Shown one piece after another: positions 1 to 7,008 of a stretch of 33,493 nt of DNA. Every line of letters begins with the position of its first letter. Within the stretch, counting starts at the first letter, position 1. This DNA is from an uncultured Prevotella sp. (lineage in GTDB: Bacteria > Bacteroidota > Bacteroidia > Bacteroidales > Bacteroidaceae), in NCBI GenBank assembly GCA_900314995.1, contig OMXK01000043.1, positions 1 to 33,493 of the forward strand. The letters are read 5' to 3'. Both the position numbers and the translations under genes were made by a program. The notes under the pieces are model-generated. The model was not told the DNA's origin, made no database searches, and worked only from the letters and a program-made list of their open reading frames with translations.

Positions 1-1
1 C

Positions 2-136
2 GAGCAGAACTACGTACTGCCAGACGATGTGGTGAAAGACCAGATTTCTGCCAAGGTTGAGGACGGCATCCTGACCATCACCATGCCGAAGACCGAACCG
101 AAGGAGAAAGTCACCAAGGCCATTGAGGTCTCGTAA
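2..136 (+). CDS. Hsp20/alpha-crystallin small heat shock protein, C-terminal part
   Basis: This is the last 44 codons of a gene that begins before the window, ending at TAA 134-136. The fragment has the typical end of the alpha-crystallin domain: a stretch reading LPDDVVKDQISAKVEDGILTI, close to the family pattern in which a buried beta strand follows 'A..ENGVL.I', then PK and a short charged tail. Small heat shock proteins are ATP-independent holdases that bind unfolding proteins in the cytoplasm. A Rho-independent terminator follows 26 bases after the stop, so this is the last gene of its transcript. The family call rests on only 44 residues but the motif is characteristic. Confidence 0.8.
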   Translation, partial: EQNYVLPDDVVKDQISAKVEDGILTITMPKTEPKEKVTKAIEVS

Positions 137-162
137 TGAGGATTCATCTTGTTAAACAGCAG

Positions 163-198
163 CAGGCAGCACCCCGTCGTGGATGCTGTCTGTTTTTG
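163..198 (+). terminator. Rho-independent terminator of the Hsp20 gene
   Basis: Arms 163-171 and 184-192 pair over 9 bp with one G-U pair, and an inner CC/GG pair tightens the loop. A run of five T follows (193-197). It lies directly downstream of the Hsp20 stop codon on the same strand. Confidence 0.75.
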
Positions 199-258
199 TT
201 GTCTCAATGCAGTTCAATTATTGGATTTTTCAATTTATTGAATTAATTGGCCTTGTCA

Positions 259-462
259 TCAAAGGCAGCCACGCTCTCGCATGGCATGTACCGTGCGCTT
301 GCCAATGCCAAGCATGCGGCACACCTCATCTGTGCCAATCCACTCAGTCGTCTTTCTGCTACTTACCTGCTGCTCTTGACTTTCAAGAAGCTTTTGTTGC
401 CTTTCCACGCTCTTCGTCCATTTGACGAAAGTGCTCTCGTTAATGATTACTATTCTTTCCAT
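259..462 (-). pseudogene. Truncated helix-turn-helix (excisionase-like) protein
   Basis: The 67-residue reading frame begins with a short N-terminal coiled segment (roughly residues 5-38, rich in E, Q, K). It then enters a MerR/Xis-type HTH: WIGTDEVCRMLGIGKRTVHA (about residues 41-60), followed by MRERG and a stop. Small Bacteroidota HTH proteins of this kind normally continue about 30 residues with a wing of the form 'iPf..ig.k.yy...dv'. That wing is missing here and I cannot recover it in another frame of the next bases. I therefore read this as a broken remnant, perhaps left by a mobile element, since such proteins are common on integrative elements. A functional mini-protein cannot be excluded. 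Confidence 0.5.
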
Positions 463-553
463 ATCGGGTCACTATTTCGTTTGATGGATGCGCAGGCAGA
501 AAGCAAGAAACTGAAGGAGAAAATACATGAGACTAATAAATGACTACAACTTT

Positions 554-1402
554 TTATCCCAGTCTAAACTCATTGGGAGTCATCCCCGCCTCGCGTTTGA
601 AGAACTTGGAGAAGAACGAGGGATTGGGGAAGTTCAAGGATTCAGCGATCTGCCAGACGGGCAGGTCGCTGTATTTTAGTTGTAGTTTGGCCTGCTGGAT
701 GACGTGGCGGTTGATCCACTGCATCACGGTCAGACCGCTGTAGCGACGGACGATGGATGAGAGATAGTTGGGCGTGATGCAGAGACGGTCGGCATAGAAC
801 TCCACCTTATGCTCCGTTAGGCCATATTGCTTGACGAGGGCCACAAAGCGGTGGTGCAACTGCTCCTGATGGGAGGCGGCGACTTTGGATGAAGCCTGCG
901 TCTGCTGCTCTAAGCGTCTCAGGCTGAGAAACAAGGCGGCCTCTAAATGATGGATGATTTCGAGGTGCTTGGGGTCGCGGTGTACTTCCTGCCAGAGCAG
1001 CATCAGCAGATTGTCGATGTCGGCCACATCCCGCTCTGTCAGTTGCAGGCAGACGGTATGGCTGAATCCTGCAGACGGGGGCAAATCCTTGAAAGTGATG
1101 GCTCGCATATCAAGGTCATCGCTGTGCTCCACGATTTCGAGGATAGAGTCGGGCGGTAGTACGAAAGCCATTCCGGTGTGCAGCTCATACTCCTCCAGAT
1201 TGGCAATGATTCTCGACCAGCCTGCCGTCACCATCACCAGCCGCCCTTCTTCCACGCGATACGGCTGCCCAATGTGTAGGATCTTCTGCCCGAAGGCACG
1301 GGCACTGAGGGCCAGGTAGATGTCGTTGTCGACATAAAACCCCTCGGGATTCTCTGCCAACAGATTGACCATGTTTAAGTTAAGAACGTCGATATATTTC
1401 AT
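554..1402 (-). CDS. AraC family transcriptional regulator
   Basis: A 282-residue protein. Residues about 1-170 form a sensor region without clear similarity that I can name. Residues about 185-282 are the AraC double helix-turn-helix (HTH_18): the first helix pair around 'VEFYADRLCITPNYLSSIV' and the second around 'IAESLNFPNPSFFSKFFK', ending in the usual 'GMTPNEFR'. The gene is transcribed away from the CocE-type hydrolase gene, with 101 bases between the two start codons. That arrangement makes the hydrolase, or the regulator itself, a likely target. I see no good TAnnTTTG element before its start. The ligand is unknown. Confidence 0.88.
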   Translation of the reverse strand: MKYIDVLNLNMVNLLAENPEGFYVDNDIYLALSARAFGQKILHIGQPYRVEEGRLVMVTAGWSRIIANLEEYELHTGMAFVLPPDSILEIVEHSDDLDMRAITFKDLPPSAGFSHTVCLQLTERDVADIDNLLMLLWQEVHRDPKHLEIIHHLEAALFLSLRRLEQQTQASSKVAASHQEQLHHRFVALVKQYGLTEHKVEFYADRLCITPNYLSSIVRRYSGLTVMQWINRHVIQQAKLQLKYSDLPVWQIAESLNFPNPSFFSKFFKREAGMTPNEFRLG

Positions 1403-1435
1403 CTGCTTTGTGTAGAATCAGAACATTTTTACCTT

Positions 1436-1446
1436 TTATCAGATAA
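1436..1446. promoter_or_regulatory. Palindrome between divergent araC-type and hydrolase genes, candidate operator
   Basis: TTATCAGATAA is a perfect 5+1+5 palindrome in the middle of the 101-base divergent spacer. It lies about 23 bases upstream of the hydrolase -7 element, where an activator could sit. AraC proteins more often bind direct repeats, so assignment to this regulator is a guess. Confidence 0.3.
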
Positions 1447-1468
1447 CGTACATTTATCGGTTTTATTG

Positions 1469-1477
1469 TAATTTTGC
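1469..1477 (+). promoter_or_regulatory. -7 promoter element of the hydrolase gene
   Basis: TAATTTTGC matches the Bacteroidota -7 consensus TAnnTTTG. No TTTG box is seen at the usual distance upstream, which fits a promoter that needs an activator. The element contains an in-frame TTG (1474-1476), so translation must start downstream, at ATG 1504. Confidence 0.6.
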
Positions 1478-1503
1478 AGCAGAAATATCAAACAATTACG
1501 ATT

Positions 1504-3258
1504 ATGGCAAATGTAAAAGACATGATGATTCGCAAGCCGTCGCTGAAGTACCGCGACGTAAGGAACTACGAGGGTGAGTATTACGACTGGGCAGCAGGGG
1601 AGCACCTGCTGAAGAAAGGGACGAGCGTCCATGAACTGTTCCACCCGCTGGAGCATGACATCCGCTTCATCAAGGATGAGCAGGTGCCTCTGAGAGACGG
1701 AGTGAAGATTCTGACTGACGTGTATCTGCCAACCGATTCAGACGAGCCGCTGCCCGCCATCATCGCCTGGAGCCCCTACGGCAAGAACTCAGGCAATGCC
1801 GACCGCTTCAAGGCACTCTTCGGACTGCTCGGCCTGGACCAAAAGCGCATGAGTGGCTTGCAGAAGTTTGAGGGACCAGATCCCGACTTCTGGTGCGCCA
1901 ACGGCTATGCCATTGTCTATCCCGATCCGCGCGGCATCGGCCGTTCGGAGGGCGACAGCACCATGCTGGGCACACAGGAGGGCGAGGACGGCGCCGACCT
2001 CGTGGAGTGGGTGGCCCGTCAGCCGTGGTGTAACGGCAAGGTGGCCATGAGCGGCACGTCGTACCTGAGTTCCTCGCAGTGGTTCATTGCTGCCGAACGG
2101 CCCGAGCATCTGGTGTGCACACAGGTGACGGAGGCACTGACTGACGGCTACCGCGACATGTGTCTCGTGGGCGGCATGCCAGACTATGTGTTTACAGAGG
2201 GCATTCAGAACAACCACGAGGGCTTCGGGCTGCGCGAGGACGTGGCCGAGGAGAGTCGCCAGTATCCCTTTGCCAATCATCCGTTGTGGCAGGACAAGAT
2301 TGCCCGCGTGTGGGACATCGAGATTCCCATCCTCGTGGTAGCATCGTACTCGAACGTGCTGCATACCGACGGAACCTTCCGCGCCTGGCGGCAGTTGGGC
2401 TCAAAAGAAAAGTGGTTGCGCATCCACGACAACCTGGAGTGGCAGGACTACTACGAGCCGAAATATGTGGAGGAACGCCTGCGCTTCTTCGACTATTATA
2501 TGAAAGGCATCGACAACGGCTGGAAGGACACCCCGACCGTGCGCTACTGTCTGCACGACATGGAGGGCGGCAACAAGGTGGACCAGCCCGCCACGGCCTT
2601 CCCACCGACCAACACAGAATACCAGAAATATTATCTCAATGGTCTAACCCGCCAACTCCAGAACGAGGCTCCTACTCAGGACGTGCCAGCTATCTACCTC
2701 TGCGAGAGCGACGCGCCCAAAGCATCGTTCTACTTGCCGATAACGGAAGAGACGAGTTTCATTGGCTATCCCAAGGCTCATCTTTATGTAGAGGCTGATG
2801 GTAGCGACGAGATGGATCTGTTCCTCATCGTGCAGAAACTGGACAAGCACTACAACGTGCTGCGCCAGTTCACCATCCCCGCCACCTCGCCCAAGACCCA
2901 CGACATGCTGGAGAACCACGGTGGCGTGGCCAAATACAGCGGTGCCTACGGCCGCCTGCGCGTCAGCCGTCGCCATCTTGACGAGCAACTCAGCACCGAT
3001 ATCATTCCCGTTCAGAGTTTTGATCGTGACGAGCAACTGTCGAAGGGCGAAATCGTGGAAATCGAAGTCTCCCTGGCTCCCACGGGCATGACATTCTATC
3101 CCGGCGAGTTCCTCCGCTTCATGATTAGCAGCCAGAACATCACAGGCAACGTACACCCCGGTGTTCCCGCCTATGTCTCTAAGGACAATCACGGTCGCCA
3201 CATCATCCACTGTGGTGGTGAATACCAGAGTTATCTACAAATTGGAATCCTGAAATAA
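1504..3258 (+). CDS. CocE/NonD family hydrolase (X-Pro dipeptidyl-peptidase S15-like)
   Basis: A 584-residue alpha/beta hydrolase. The N-terminal half is the S15 domain: a beta strand with DVYLP near residue 72, the PRGIGRSEG loop near 142, and a nucleophile elbow S-G-T-S-Y with Ser186 as the likely catalytic serine. The later 'DGTFRAWRQLGSKEKWLRIH' region (about 290-310) should hold the acid or histidine of the triad. The C-terminal ~220 residues match the beta-rich jelly-roll domain of this family. Members hydrolyse peptides, acyl esters or beta-lactam side chains, and the substrate cannot be told here. No signal peptide is visible. The start at ATG 1504 is chosen because the upstream in-frame TTG lies inside the -7 promoter element. 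Confidence 0.85.
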   Translation: MANVKDMMIRKPSLKYRDVRNYEGEYYDWAAGEHLLKKGTSVHELFHPLEHDIRFIKDEQVPLRDGVKILTDVYLPTDSDEPLPAIIAWSPYGKNSGNADRFKALFGLLGLDQKRMSGLQKFEGPDPDFWCANGYAIVYPDPRGIGRSEGDSTMLGTQEGEDGADLVEWVARQPWCNGKVAMSGTSYLSSSQWFIAAERPEHLVCTQVTEALTDGYRDMCLVGGMPDYVFTEGIQNNHEGFGLREDVAEESRQYPFANHPLWQDKIARVWDIEIPILVVASYSNVLHTDGTFRAWRQLGSKEKWLRIHDNLEWQDYYEPKYVEERLRFFDYYMKGIDNGWKDTPTVRYCLHDMEGGNKVDQPATAFPPTNTEYQKYYLNGLTRQLQNEAPTQDVPAIYLCESDAPKASFYLPITEETSFIGYPKAHLYVEADGSDEMDLFLIVQKLDKHYNVLRQFTIPATSPKTHDMLENHGGVAKYSGAYGRLRVSRRHLDEQLSTDIIPVQSFDRDEQLSKGEIVEIEVSLAPTGMTFYPGEFLRFMISSQNITGNVHPGVPAYVSKDNHGRHIIHCGGEYQSYLQIGILK

Positions 3259-3273
3259 TCATCAAACACTGAT

Positions 3274-3906
3274 ATGCGTATGAAAACAATATTGAACTGG
3301 CTTTACGAGAACTGGATGAAGGGAACGCCATTCCTTGCACTCTACACGTTTATCTTGATTTGGCTCTATGTCAAGGATGCAAATTATCCGTTGTTTCTCA
3401 TCTGGTTGCAATGCTCGGCCTATTGGCTGCACGAGTTTGAAGAGTATGTATGCCCCGGCGGATTCCTCGACTTCTTCAATCGAGGTCCGCTTGGCTCTAC
3501 CCGTGGCGACAAACCGCTGACGAAGGCAGGTTCCTTCTGGATCAACATCCCGTTGATGTATGTACTGCTGCCTCTGTCGGGCATTCTGTCGCACTTCTTC
3601 GGCATTGATTGGGGGCTTTGGACGGCCTACTACTCCACACTCAATGCCTCAGCCCACGTCGTGATGTTTTTTATCTTCGGCCGCAAGTACAATCCCGGTC
3701 TGGTGGCAAGTGTGCTTGTGAACATTCCGCTCGGCATATATATGATATACTATTTCCTCTCCAACGGGCTTGTAAGCACAGAAGTGAACATCGTGAGCAT
3801 TATCGTCGGCATCATTGCCCAAGCCTCTATGATGGTCTATGGCTTTGCCTATCTGGTACCCACATCTAAGAAAGAAGGCTATCATAGGAACGTACAAAAC
3901 AAATGA
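3274..3906 (+). CDS. HXXEE domain-containing membrane protein
   Basis: A 210-residue protein, mostly hydrophobic, with about five membrane segments. It carries the family-defining HEFEE (H-x-x-E-E, near residue 52) and a later conserved His (A-H-V-V near 128) set in helices, as in the HXXEE family. The clustered His and Glu suggest a metal site in the membrane, but the family's function is unknown to me. It starts 15 bases after the hydrolase stop on the same strand, so the two are probably cotranscribed under the AraC-type regulator. A second ATG two codons in (3280) is equally possible as the start. Confidence 0.7.
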   Translation: MRMKTILNWLYENWMKGTPFLALYTFILIWLYVKDANYPLFLIWLQCSAYWLHEFEEYVCPGGFLDFFNRGPLGSTRGDKPLTKAGSFWINIPLMYVLLPLSGILSHFFGIDWGLWTAYYSTLNASAHVVMFFIFGRKYNPGLVASVLVNIPLGIYMIYYFLSNGLVSTEVNIVSIIVGIIAQASMMVYGFAYLVPTSKKEGYHRNVQNK

Positions 3907-3919
3907 TCTCTATAGCGAT

Positions 3920-4036
3920 ATGAATAGAATTGGACTGGGCTGCAGTGGTATGGCCCGCAGAAATGAAGAGAGTAGCATACGCACTGTTGACACCGCACTC
4001 GACCACGGAGTGACGATGTTCAATGTGGCAGAGTTT
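3920..4036 (+). pseudogene. Aldo/keto reductase, N-terminal stump
   Basis: From ATG 3920 the frame reads MNRIGLGCSGMARRNEES, then 'TVDTALDHGVTMFNVAEFF'. This is the first beta-alpha unit of an aldo/keto reductase, including the D/N-x-A-E stretch that leads to the catalytic tyrosine. Similarity stops abruptly at about 4036, where a 14-bp inverted repeat begins, and the remaining ~270 codons are absent. The gene follows the HXXEE gene with a 13-base gap and may once have been the third gene of this operon. Confidence 0.7.
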
Positions 4037-4071
4037 TTTTCCCCGAAATTTGGGAATTTTCGGGGAAAAAA
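4035..4071. repeat. Perfect 14-bp inverted repeat at the aldo/keto reductase break point
   Basis: Arms 4035-4048 (TTTTTTCCCCGAAA) and 4058-4071 (TTTCGGGGAAAAAA) are exact reverse complements around a 9-base loop. There is no T-run after the stem on either strand, so it is not a standard terminator by itself. It sits exactly where the reductase homology ends. Confidence 0.7.
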
Positions 4072-4074
4072 GCA

Positions 4075-4118
4075 TAAAAAAACCGCTAATCCATTATGAA
4101 TCAGCGGTTTATTTTTTT
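4075..4118. terminator. Bidirectional terminator between the hydrolase operon and tRNA-Pro
   Basis: AAACCGCT (4080-4087) pairs with AGCGGTTT (4103-4110). The stem has a run of A on its left (T-run on the minus strand) and ATTTTTTT on its right. It can end rightward transcripts from the hydrolase operon and leftward transcripts through tRNA-Pro. Confidence 0.75.
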
Positions 4119-4122
4119 AGGG

Positions 4123-4198
4123 TGGTCGAGGTGACAGGACTCGAACCTGCGACAGCCTGGTCCCAAACCAGGAACGCTACCAACTGCGCTACACCTCG
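4123..4198 (-). tRNA. tRNA-Pro (anticodon UGG)
   Basis: On the minus strand the acceptor CGAGGTG pairs with CACCTCG, discriminator A, and CCA is encoded (4125-4123). The anticodon arm is CCTGG-TTTGGGA-CCAGG with TGG at positions 34-36, and the T-arm carries GGTTCGAGTCC. The C1-G72 pair is usual for bacterial tRNA-Pro. The length is 76 nt including CCA. It is read from its own strong promoter just upstream. Confidence 0.97.
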
Positions 4199-4209
4199 AT
4201 TTTGCGGGT

Positions 4210-4242
4210 GCAAAGGTACACATTTTCTGCGACCCTTGCAAA
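4210..4242 (-). promoter_or_regulatory. Promoter of tRNA-Pro
   Basis: Minus-strand TTTG (4242-4239), a 20-base spacer, then TACCTTTGC (4218-4210): a near-ideal Bacteroidota promoter, 11 bases ahead of the tRNA 5' end. It lies in the 55 bases between tRNA-Pro and the stop codon of the palmitoyltransferase gene. Confidence 0.85.
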
Positions 4243-4253
4243 TTTTTCCGCAA

Positions 4254-5441
4254 TTATTTTATGATTCCTTGTTCAACAAAGATTTTTTTCAGGGCAACAA
4301 CCGAGCGGTCTACCTGTTCCTTGGTGTGGGTAGCCATCAAAGCGTAACGCACGAGTGTATCCTGCGGAGCACATGCTGGCGGGATAACAGGGTTGATGAA
4401 TACACCTGCCTTGAAGGCGAGGGCTGTAACCAGGAATGTCTTATCCACATCACGCACATACAGCGGGATAATGGGGCTTTCGGTATCGCCGATCTCGAAG
4501 CCTTCCTCGCGGAAACGCTTCAGGGCGTAGTGGGTCACGTCCCAAAGGGCCTGAATACGCTCGGGCTCCTGCTGGATGATGTGCAGAGCCTCCATTGCGG
4601 CTGCAGTGGCTGCTGGCGTGTTGGATGCCGAGAAGATATAGGTGCGGCAGGTGTGACGCAGGAAATTGATGGTATCCCAATCGGAAGCGATGAATCCGCC
4701 GATGGATGCCAGCGACTTTGAGAAGGTACCCATGATAAGATCCACCTCGTCGGTGAGACCGAAATGATCGCACACACCCCTACCCTGACGGCCGAAGACA
4801 CCGATACCGTGGGCCTCGTCGACCATGATAGAGCAATTGTACTTGTGCTTCAGCTCGACAATCTCAGGCAGCTTAGCCAAATCGCCTTCCATTGAGAACA
4901 CACCGTCGACGACGATAAGCTTGATGGCCTCGTAAGGCAGTTTCTGGAGCACACGCTCAAGATCCTCCATATCGTTGTGCTTGTAATGGAGCTGCTTGGC
5001 AAACGAAAGACGACGACCGTCCACAATTGAAGCGTGGTCACGATCGTCGCAGATAATATAATCGTCCTTGCCGACTACCATTGCCAGAACACCCTGGTTC
5101 ACAGAGAAGCCTGTAGAGAAGCAGAGACAGTCCTCCTTGCCGATAAACTCAGCAATCTCTTTTTCCAACTGTACGTGGAGATCGAGCGTTCCGTTGAGGA
5201 ACCGGCTTCCAGCGCAACCAGAGCCATACTTGTCGAGGGCGCGCTTGGCAGCATCGATGATGCGCTGGTCGCCCGTCAAACCAGTATAAGCGTTAGAGCC
5301 AAACATCAACACTTTGTGTCCGCCCATTTCCACCTCTGTGCCCTGCTTGCCCTCAATGGCACGGAAATAGGGATATACATCTGCCTCCATGTACTTCTGG
5401 GGCTCACGGTAGAGCTTGTATTTTTCTTGTAATTGTCCCAT
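4254..5441 (-). CDS. spt: Serine palmitoyltransferase (alpha-oxoamine synthase family)
   Basis: A 395-residue PLP enzyme that condenses L-serine with an acyl-CoA to 3-ketosphinganine, the committed step of the sphingolipid synthesis characteristic of Bacteroidota. The catalytic set is present: His136 stacking on PLP (D-R-D-H), Asp208 and His211 (VDEAHG), and the Schiff-base Lys242 (GTFSKS). These have the same spacing as the Sphingomonas enzyme's H159/D231/K265. The sequence is nearly collinear with Bacteroides SPT as I remember it, which separates it from glycine C-acetyltransferase and BioF relatives. ATG 5441 is the start: an in-frame TTG further up (5486) lies inside the -7 promoter element. 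It is divergent from a lipid kinase gene. Confidence 0.88.
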   Translation of the reverse strand: MGQLQEKYKLYREPQKYMEADVYPYFRAIEGKQGTEVEMGGHKVLMFGSNAYTGLTGDQRIIDAAKRALDKYGSGCAGSRFLNGTLDLHVQLEKEIAEFIGKEDCLCFSTGFSVNQGVLAMVVGKDDYIICDDRDHASIVDGRRLSFAKQLHYKHNDMEDLERVLQKLPYEAIKLIVVDGVFSMEGDLAKLPEIVELKHKYNCSIMVDEAHGIGVFGRQGRGVCDHFGLTDEVDLIMGTFSKSLASIGGFIASDWDTINFLRHTCRTYIFSASNTPAATAAAMEALHIIQQEPERIQALWDVTHYALKRFREEGFEIGDTESPIIPLYVRDVDKTFLVTALAFKAGVFINPVIPPACAPQDTLVRYALMATHTKEQVDRSVVALKKIFVEQGIIK

Positions 5442-5482
5442 TCTTGTTAGGTATCTTCTGTTGTTTCGTTTATTATCAGGGT

Positions 5483-5515
5483 GCAAAGTTACACATTTTT
5501 TATCAATTAGTGCAA
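5483..5515 (-). promoter_or_regulatory. Promoter of the serine palmitoyltransferase gene
   Basis: Minus-strand TTG (5515-5513), a 21-base spacer, then TAACTTTGC (5491-5483). The predicted transcript start near 5476 gives a leader of about 35 bases. Confidence 0.75.
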
Positions 5516-5585
5516 CTTTTTATTAATATTTATCTGTTTTTGGTATTTTTCTTGTATAAATCCCCGATATTTCGTCCAATTTTTG

Positions 5586-5594
5586 TATTTTTGC
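5586..5594 (+). promoter_or_regulatory. -7 promoter element of the lipid kinase gene
   Basis: TATTTTTGC fits TAnnTTTG. It ends only 8 bases before the ATG at 5603, so the mRNA would have almost no leader. No clear TTTG box is found at the standard distance. Confidence 0.55.
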
Positions 5595-5602
5595 ATCAGA
5601 TT

Positions 5603-6640
5603 ATGACAGAAAAGAAGAAGATAGTATTCATTCTAAACCCGATTTCGGGCACAAGTTCGAAGAAAGAGATACCTGATCTGATAGATCAGACGCTCGACAA
5701 GGAGCAATTCGACTACGAACTGAGGCTCACCGAGTATGCCGGTCATGCTGCGGAGATAGCGAAGGTGTGCGCCAACGAGGGCAAGGATATCGTGGTGGCC
5801 ATCGGCGGCGACGGTACTGTCAACGAGGTGGCCCGCTCGCTCGTGCATACGGATACGGCGCTGGGCATCATCCCTTGCGGATCGGGCAACGGCCTGGCAA
5901 GGCATCTGTGCCTGCCGATGGACGTGAAGAAGTCGCTGCAGATCATCAACGACTGCAAGATCGAGGCCTTCGACTACGGCGTGATCAACGACCTGCCCTT
6001 CTTCTGCACCTGCGGCATGGGATTCGATGCGTTTATCTCGCTGAAGTTTGCCGAGGCTGGCAAGCGCGGTCCCATCACCTACATCGAGAATGTGCTGAAA
6101 GAGGGACTGAAATACAAGCCCGAGACCTACGAAGTGGAGGACGAGACGGGCGCCTCGACGTACAAGGCGTTTCTCATCGCCTGTGCCAATGCATCGCAAT
6201 ACGGCAATAATGCCTACATTGCGCCTGGGGCAACGATGAAAGACGGCGAGATGGACGTGATCATCATGGAGCCTTTTGATGCGCTCGATGCCCCGCAGAT
6301 GGCTGCCGACCTGTTTATGAAGACACTGGGCAACAATTCGAAGATAAAGACCTTCCGCACGAAGCAGCTCCATATCCACCGCAATCAGCCAGGAGCCATC
6401 CACTACGACGGTGATCCCATCATGACTGGCGAGGACATCGATGTGCACATCGAGCACCAAGGAATCAATATCCTGACAAATCCGGAGATGACGGAAGACA
6501 CGGGGCAGCCAAACTTCCTGCTGAATGCCTTCAGCGACTTCTTTAATAATATAAATAATGTACGTGAGGACATTGAGCGCCGAGGCCACCGAATCCAGAT
6601 TATCAACAAAGTGCTGCTGAGGAAACTGTCTAAGCTGTAA
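5603..6640 (+). CDS. Diacylglycerol kinase / sphingosine kinase-like lipid kinase
   Basis: A 345-residue soluble lipid kinase of the DAGK_cat superfamily (YegS/DgkB/sphingosine kinase). The nucleotide loop GGDGTVNEV is at residues 68-76 and the second motif PCGSGNGLAR at 91-100. The C-terminal half has the beta-sandwich lipid domain, with N-A-S-Q-Y-G and the H-Y-D-G-D-P motif that is characteristic near the end. It would phosphorylate a lipid alcohol such as diacylglycerol. Because it is divergent from serine palmitoyltransferase, with 161 bases between starts, a long-chain base (sphinganine) is a serious alternative substrate; that is inference from position. ATG 5603 is chosen because the -7 element lies just upstream. 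Confidence 0.82.
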   Translation: MTEKKKIVFILNPISGTSSKKEIPDLIDQTLDKEQFDYELRLTEYAGHAAEIAKVCANEGKDIVVAIGGDGTVNEVARSLVHTDTALGIIPCGSGNGLARHLCLPMDVKKSLQIINDCKIEAFDYGVINDLPFFCTCGMGFDAFISLKFAEAGKRGPITYIENVLKEGLKYKPETYEVEDETGASTYKAFLIACANASQYGNNAYIAPGATMKDGEMDVIIMEPFDALDAPQMAADLFMKTLGNNSKIKTFRTKQLHIHRNQPGAIHYDGDPIMTGEDIDVHIEHQGINILTNPEMTEDTGQPNFLLNAFSDFFNNINNVREDIERRGHRIQIINKVLLRKLSKL

Positions 6641-6645
6641 ACGTG

Positions 6646-6819
6646 ATGTGGCAGATTTGGGTAGTGGCGGTAATCTTGGCTGGGTGTATAATTTATGCCG
6701 GATATCGCATTCACAGGGCTCTGACAGACAGAAACGAAGCCTGCAGAGGCTGTGCTTTGGCGAAAAATTGCAATAAGAAGCGAAAAAATCGCGAAAACAT
6801 TTGGCAATGTAGAAAATAA
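6646..6819 (+). CDS. Small Cys-rich single-pass membrane protein (FeoB-associated-like)
   Basis: A 57-codon gene five bases after the lipid kinase stop. Residues 1-19 form one membrane helix (MWQIWVVAVILAGCIIYAGY). A short basic stretch and then a cytosolic cluster C-x2-C-x5-C (CRGCALAKNC) and one more Cys near the C-terminus follow. The pattern of an N-terminal helix plus a Cys cluster resembles the small FeoB-associated Cys-rich membrane proteins (PF12669 type), which are proposed to bind iron. No feoB is in the window, so a role in iron uptake is only a family guess. GTG 6643 is directly upstream and could also be the start. The last codons overlap the promoter of tRNA-Cys. Confidence 0.6.
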   Translation: MWQIWVVAVILAGCIIYAGYRIHRALTDRNEACRGCALAKNCNKKRKNRENIWQCRK

Positions 6820-6832
6820 TGACTACCTTTGC
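6800..6832 (+). promoter_or_regulatory. Promoter of tRNA-Cys
   Basis: TTTG (6800-6803), a 20-base spacer and TACCTTTGC (6824-6832) form a consensus promoter. The first box lies inside the end of the small Cys-rich gene. The tRNA begins about 90 bases further on, so the primary transcript has a long 5' leader. Confidence 0.8.
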
Positions 6833-6924
6833 ACCCGCATTCAAGAAACGGTGCCTTGACCTTCGGTCTTGTCGCCTTGCGCTCGAAAGAGCTGATACTT
6901 GTATCGCTCTTTACTCGCTTACTC

Positions 6925-6996
6925 GGTGCCTTGGATGAGTGGCTTAGTCAACGGTCTGCAAAACCGTCTACGGCGGTTCGAATCCGCCAGGCACCT
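6925..6996 (+). tRNA. tRNA-Cys (anticodon GCA)
   Basis: The acceptor GGTGCCT pairs with AGGCACC. The anticodon arm is ACGGT-CTGCAAA-ACCGT with GCA, the T-arm contains GGTTCGAATCC, and the discriminator is U, the known identity base for Cys. CCA is not encoded. A terminator follows 12 bases later. Confidence 0.96.
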
Positions 6997-7008
6997 CACG
7001 GGAAAGTT

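Noticed and set aside
1474-1476. In-frame TTG upstream of the CocE-type hydrolase as start codon (likewise 5486 for the palmitoyltransferase and 10963 for the oxidoreductase)
   Set aside because: Each TTG is part of a TAnnTTTG promoter element and would lie upstream of the transcript start. ATGs at 1504, 5441 and 10936 fit the families.
4035-4071. The 14-bp inverted repeat as a terminator
   Set aside because: The stem ends in A/T pairs but there is no T-run beyond it on either strand. The neighbouring hairpin at 4075-4118 has proper T-runs on both sides.
5633-6844. 403-codon open frame on the minus strand across the lipid kinase gene
   Set aside because: It mirrors the codon structure of the kinase, crosses the small Cys-rich gene, and has no recognisable motif.
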